Source: a bacterium UBP2_UBA4780
GTDB lineage: Bacteria > Edwardsbacteria > AC1 > EtOH8
NCBI GenBank assembly: GCA_002403115.1
Contig: DHHE01000057.1
Location: forward strand, 1 to 7,874
Length of the DNA stretch: 7,874 nt
Direction: 5' to 3'
Shown here: positions 6,528 to 7,874 of the stretch, in pieces
How positions within the stretch are numbered: the stretch's first letter is position 1
How the letters are laid out: each line of letters begins with the position of its first letter
Position numbers and translations under genes: made by a program
Notes under the pieces: model-generated
Database searches by the model: none
Told to the model about the DNA's origin: nothing
The model's input: the letters and a program-made list of their open reading frames with translations, nothing else

Positions 6528-7553
6528 GTGTTGCGAATCGACAAGGAAAAGATCAGGGACAATGCCCTGGGCTTTATCGCCACCGGGGCCTTCAGCGGGT
6601 TCTGCCCAAAATTCCCGGGAGCCGCCGGCAGCCTGGCCGGAGCCGCAGTCTGGTGGCTGGCCGGACCCCTGGACCCGCGGCTTCAGTTTTTGGTCGTTTT
6701 GGCGGCCCTGGCCGCCGGCTGGCACGCGGCCAGGACGGCCCAGGACTGGTGGGGCCAGGACGACCGGCGGATAGTCATCGGGGATATGGCCGGCATCTGG
6801 CTGACCCTGGCCACCTTCGACAGGAACATAGGCCTGTGGATCGCCGGTTTCGTCATCTTCCGGCTGGTGGACGCGGTCAAGTTCTACCCGGCCCTGCATT
6901 GCCGCTGGCTGGGGCCGGGGTGGGGGCTGATGGCCGAGAAGGCGGTGGCCGGGGCCTATGCCGGGGCGCTGCTGACGGTGGCCTCGGTGTTCTTTTCCAG
7001 GTTTCCCGGCCCGGACCTGTTGCTGGCCAGGCTGGCGGCATACGGCACGGTGATAGCCGCCGTCGCCTTCTCCCACCTCTACGGCTCGTTAAGGGGGGGG
7101 CTGGGGATCGCCTCCATCGCCTTCGGATGCCTCCTTTTCTGGATTTGGGCGCCGGGCAACCCGTGGTTCCAGGCCGCCATCCTGGTCCTGGCGGCCGCGG
7201 GGATGGCGGCCGCGATCCGCTTCACGGCCGGTGAACCCTGGTTCCTGACGATCGCCGATTGCCTGCTGCTGATGTGGGCCTGCTGGCTCAGCCTGTGGTT
7301 CCTGCCCAAGCTGCCCATGGTAGTCGTGGCCGGGGCCGTCCTGATGGCCGTCTTCAGGCATATCCGGCCATATCCCACCAACTACCTTCCCGGATGGGGG
7401 CTGGAGGCGTCCATGATCGCGCCCAACATCATCGCCGCGATCTATACCGGGGCGGTGCTGCAGGTGGCCGTGATGATGTTCGGCGGGGGCGAAATGGTTT
7501 TCATAAGATACGCCGTCATCGGCATACTGCGTCTTTTCAACATACGAGGATGA
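6528..7553 (+). CDS. PgpA-like membrane protein with degenerate active site and extra C-terminal membrane domain
   Basis: A 341-residue membrane protein. Residues about 13-150 align by eye with phosphatidylglycerophosphatase A: ATGAFSGFCPKFPGAAGSLAG (18-38), IVIGDMAGIWLTL (82-94), GFVIFRLVDAVKFYP (107-121) and GLMAEKAVAGAYAG (133-146). PgpA removes the phosphate from phosphatidylglycerophosphate to give phosphatidylglycerol. Family members carry acidic pairs, typically DE in the second block and DD in the last; here these are G85-D86 and E137-K138, so activity is doubtful. D115 and K118 are kept. PgpA proteins are usually about 160-170 residues; here about 190 residues of further membrane segments follow, with no secure family. 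The start is unsure: GTG 6528 or TTG 6531, with no good Shine-Dalgarno and a frame open upstream. It lies 40 bases after the DUF1573-like gene. Confidence 0.7.
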   Translation: MLRIDKEKIRDNALGFIATGAFSGFCPKFPGAAGSLAGAAVWWLAGPLDPRLQFLVVLAALAAGWHAARTAQDWWGQDDRRIVIGDMAGIWLTLATFDRNIGLWIAGFVIFRLVDAVKFYPALHCRWLGPGWGLMAEKAVAGAYAGALLTVASVFFSRFPGPDLLLARLAAYGTVIAAVAFSHLYGSLRGGLGIASIAFGCLLFWIWAPGNPWFQAAILVLAAAGMAAAIRFTAGEPWFLTIADCLLLMWACWLSLWFLPKLPMVVVAGAVLMAVFRHIRPYPTNYLPGWGLEASMIAPNIIAAIYTGAVLQVAVMMFGGGEMVFIRYAVIGILRLFNIRG

Positions 7554-7608
7554 GGGCCGGGCAGGCCATGCCGGGTTAAAGGGCAAGGAAAGAAAAGGAA
7601 TTCAGCCT

Positions 7609-7646
7609 TCAAGGGGGTACCAGGTTTTCACCTGGAACCCCCTTGA
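7609..7646 (+). terminator. Terminator-like hairpin after the PgpA-like gene
   Basis: The left arm 7609-7624 (TCAAGGGGGTACCAGG) pairs with 7631-7646 (CCTGGAACCCCCTTGA) at 15 of 16 positions, with one A-A mismatch and the loop TTTTCA. The following bases TTGTTACACC are only mildly T-rich, so efficiency is uncertain. The A/G-rich stretch before it would be T-rich on the other strand. It stands 55 bases after the PgpA-like stop and ahead of the pilin promoter, the expected place for the end of the pilY1 operon. Confidence 0.65.
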
Positions 7647-7760
7647 TTGTTACACCAGGGTATAATCTGTTATCGCGGGGTAATAAGTAGCCGAAGGAAA
7701 TGACAGGAAAACAAAAAGTTAACACAATGCAAGGCAACGATATAAATAATATTGTAAAAA

Positions 7761-7776
7761 TGGCAAGGAAATTGCA
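7761..7776 (+). promoter_or_regulatory. Sigma-54 (RpoN) -24/-12 promoter of the pilin gene
   Basis: TGGCAAGGAAATTGCA matches the consensus TGGCAC-N5-TTGCA at all but one position (A for the last C of the -24 block). Spacing between the GG and GC cores is exactly 10 bases. Transcription should start near 7787, giving a leader of only about 17 bases with GGAGG at 7791-7795 before the ATG at 7804. AT-rich DNA lies upstream. Pilin genes in Pseudomonas, Myxococcus and Geobacter use RpoN with the activator PilR; no PilR site was assigned here. Confidence 0.8.
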
Positions 7777-7803
7777 TATATATTATTGCGGGAGGATAGC
7801 AGC

Positions 7804-7874
7804 ATGAAGAACCAAAAGGGCTTTTCGCTTATCGAGCTGATGACGGTCATCATCATCATCGGCATCATGGTGGG
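7804..7874 (+). CDS. pilA: Type IV pilin, N-terminal fragment (3' end outside window)
   Basis: The first 23 codons and part of the next are present. The peptide begins MKNQKGFSLIELMTVIII, a class IVa pilin start: a short basic leader, the prepilin peptidase site Gly6/Phe7, Glu at mature position 5, and the hydrophobic assembly helix. GGAGG at 7791-7795 lies 8 bases before the ATG. The strong sigma-54 element just upstream and the separation from the operon by a hairpin suggest that this is the major pilin. A type II secretion pseudopilin shares this N-terminus, but the pilY1 neighbourhood favours a pilin. Confidence 0.85.
   Translation, partial: MKNQKGFSLIELMTVIIIIGIMV

Noticed and set aside
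7643..7666. Sigma-70 promoter with TATAAT at 7661-7666 upstream of the pilin gene
   Set aside because: The -10 is perfect, but the nearest TTG-type -35 (7643) leaves only 12 bases of spacer, there is no extended -10 TG, and the position overlaps the hairpin's end. The sigma-54 element nearer the gene explains the promoter better.
1..7874. CRISPR arrays, tRNA or rRNA genes, transposases, attachment sites
   Set aside because: No regularly spaced direct repeats, no RNA gene landmarks and no mobile-element proteins were found on reading both strands.

Overview
This window is a type IV pilus (T4P) locus from a GC-rich, Gram-negative-type bacterium. The outer-membrane logic comes from a PilY1-type tip protein, a lipoprotein with a lipobox, and a sigma-54 type promoter in front of a pilin gene. 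All genes read on the + strand. The content (PilW/PilX-like minor pilins, PilY1 with a von Willebrand A domain, RpoN-type pilin promoter) resembles deltaproteobacteria and several candidate phyla. The exact lineage cannot be fixed from the sequence alone.

Layout: (1) 2-238 is the 3' end of a probable PilW-like minor pilin. (2) 239-418 has no gene; it holds an imperfect inverted-repeat element (261-361) and the Shine-Dalgarno of the next gene. (3) 419-889 is a PilX-like minor pilin whose stop codon lies in the loop of an all-GC hairpin. (4) 940-4518 is PilY1, 1192 aa, with a signal peptide, a VWA/MIDAS domain, several calcium-loop motifs and a C-terminal beta-propeller. (5) 4544-4900 is a small membrane-anchored protein in the place PilY2 takes in Pseudomonas. 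(6) 4890-5816 is an Ig-like lipoprotein and (7) 5813-6487 a DUF1573-like exported protein; genes 5 to 7 overlap and are probably translationally coupled. (8) 6528-7553 is a membrane protein with an N-terminal PgpA-like domain that has lost key acidic residues, plus an unassigned C-terminal membrane half of about 190 aa. (9) 7554-7803 has no gene; it carries a terminator-like hairpin (7609-7646) and a well-spaced sigma-54 -24/-12 element (7761-7776). (10) 7804 onward is the start of a type IV pilin, cut by the window end.

Inferred working model: the minor pilins and PilY1 form the pilus priming/tip complex. The small membrane protein and the two Ig-fold exported proteins are made in the same operon and may be tip or envelope accessories. 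The operon ends at the hairpin, and the major pilin is transcribed separately from an RpoN promoter, as in Pseudomonas, Myxococcus and Geobacter. The least familiar parts are the Ig lipoprotein/DUF1573 pair and the degenerate PgpA-like membrane protein.
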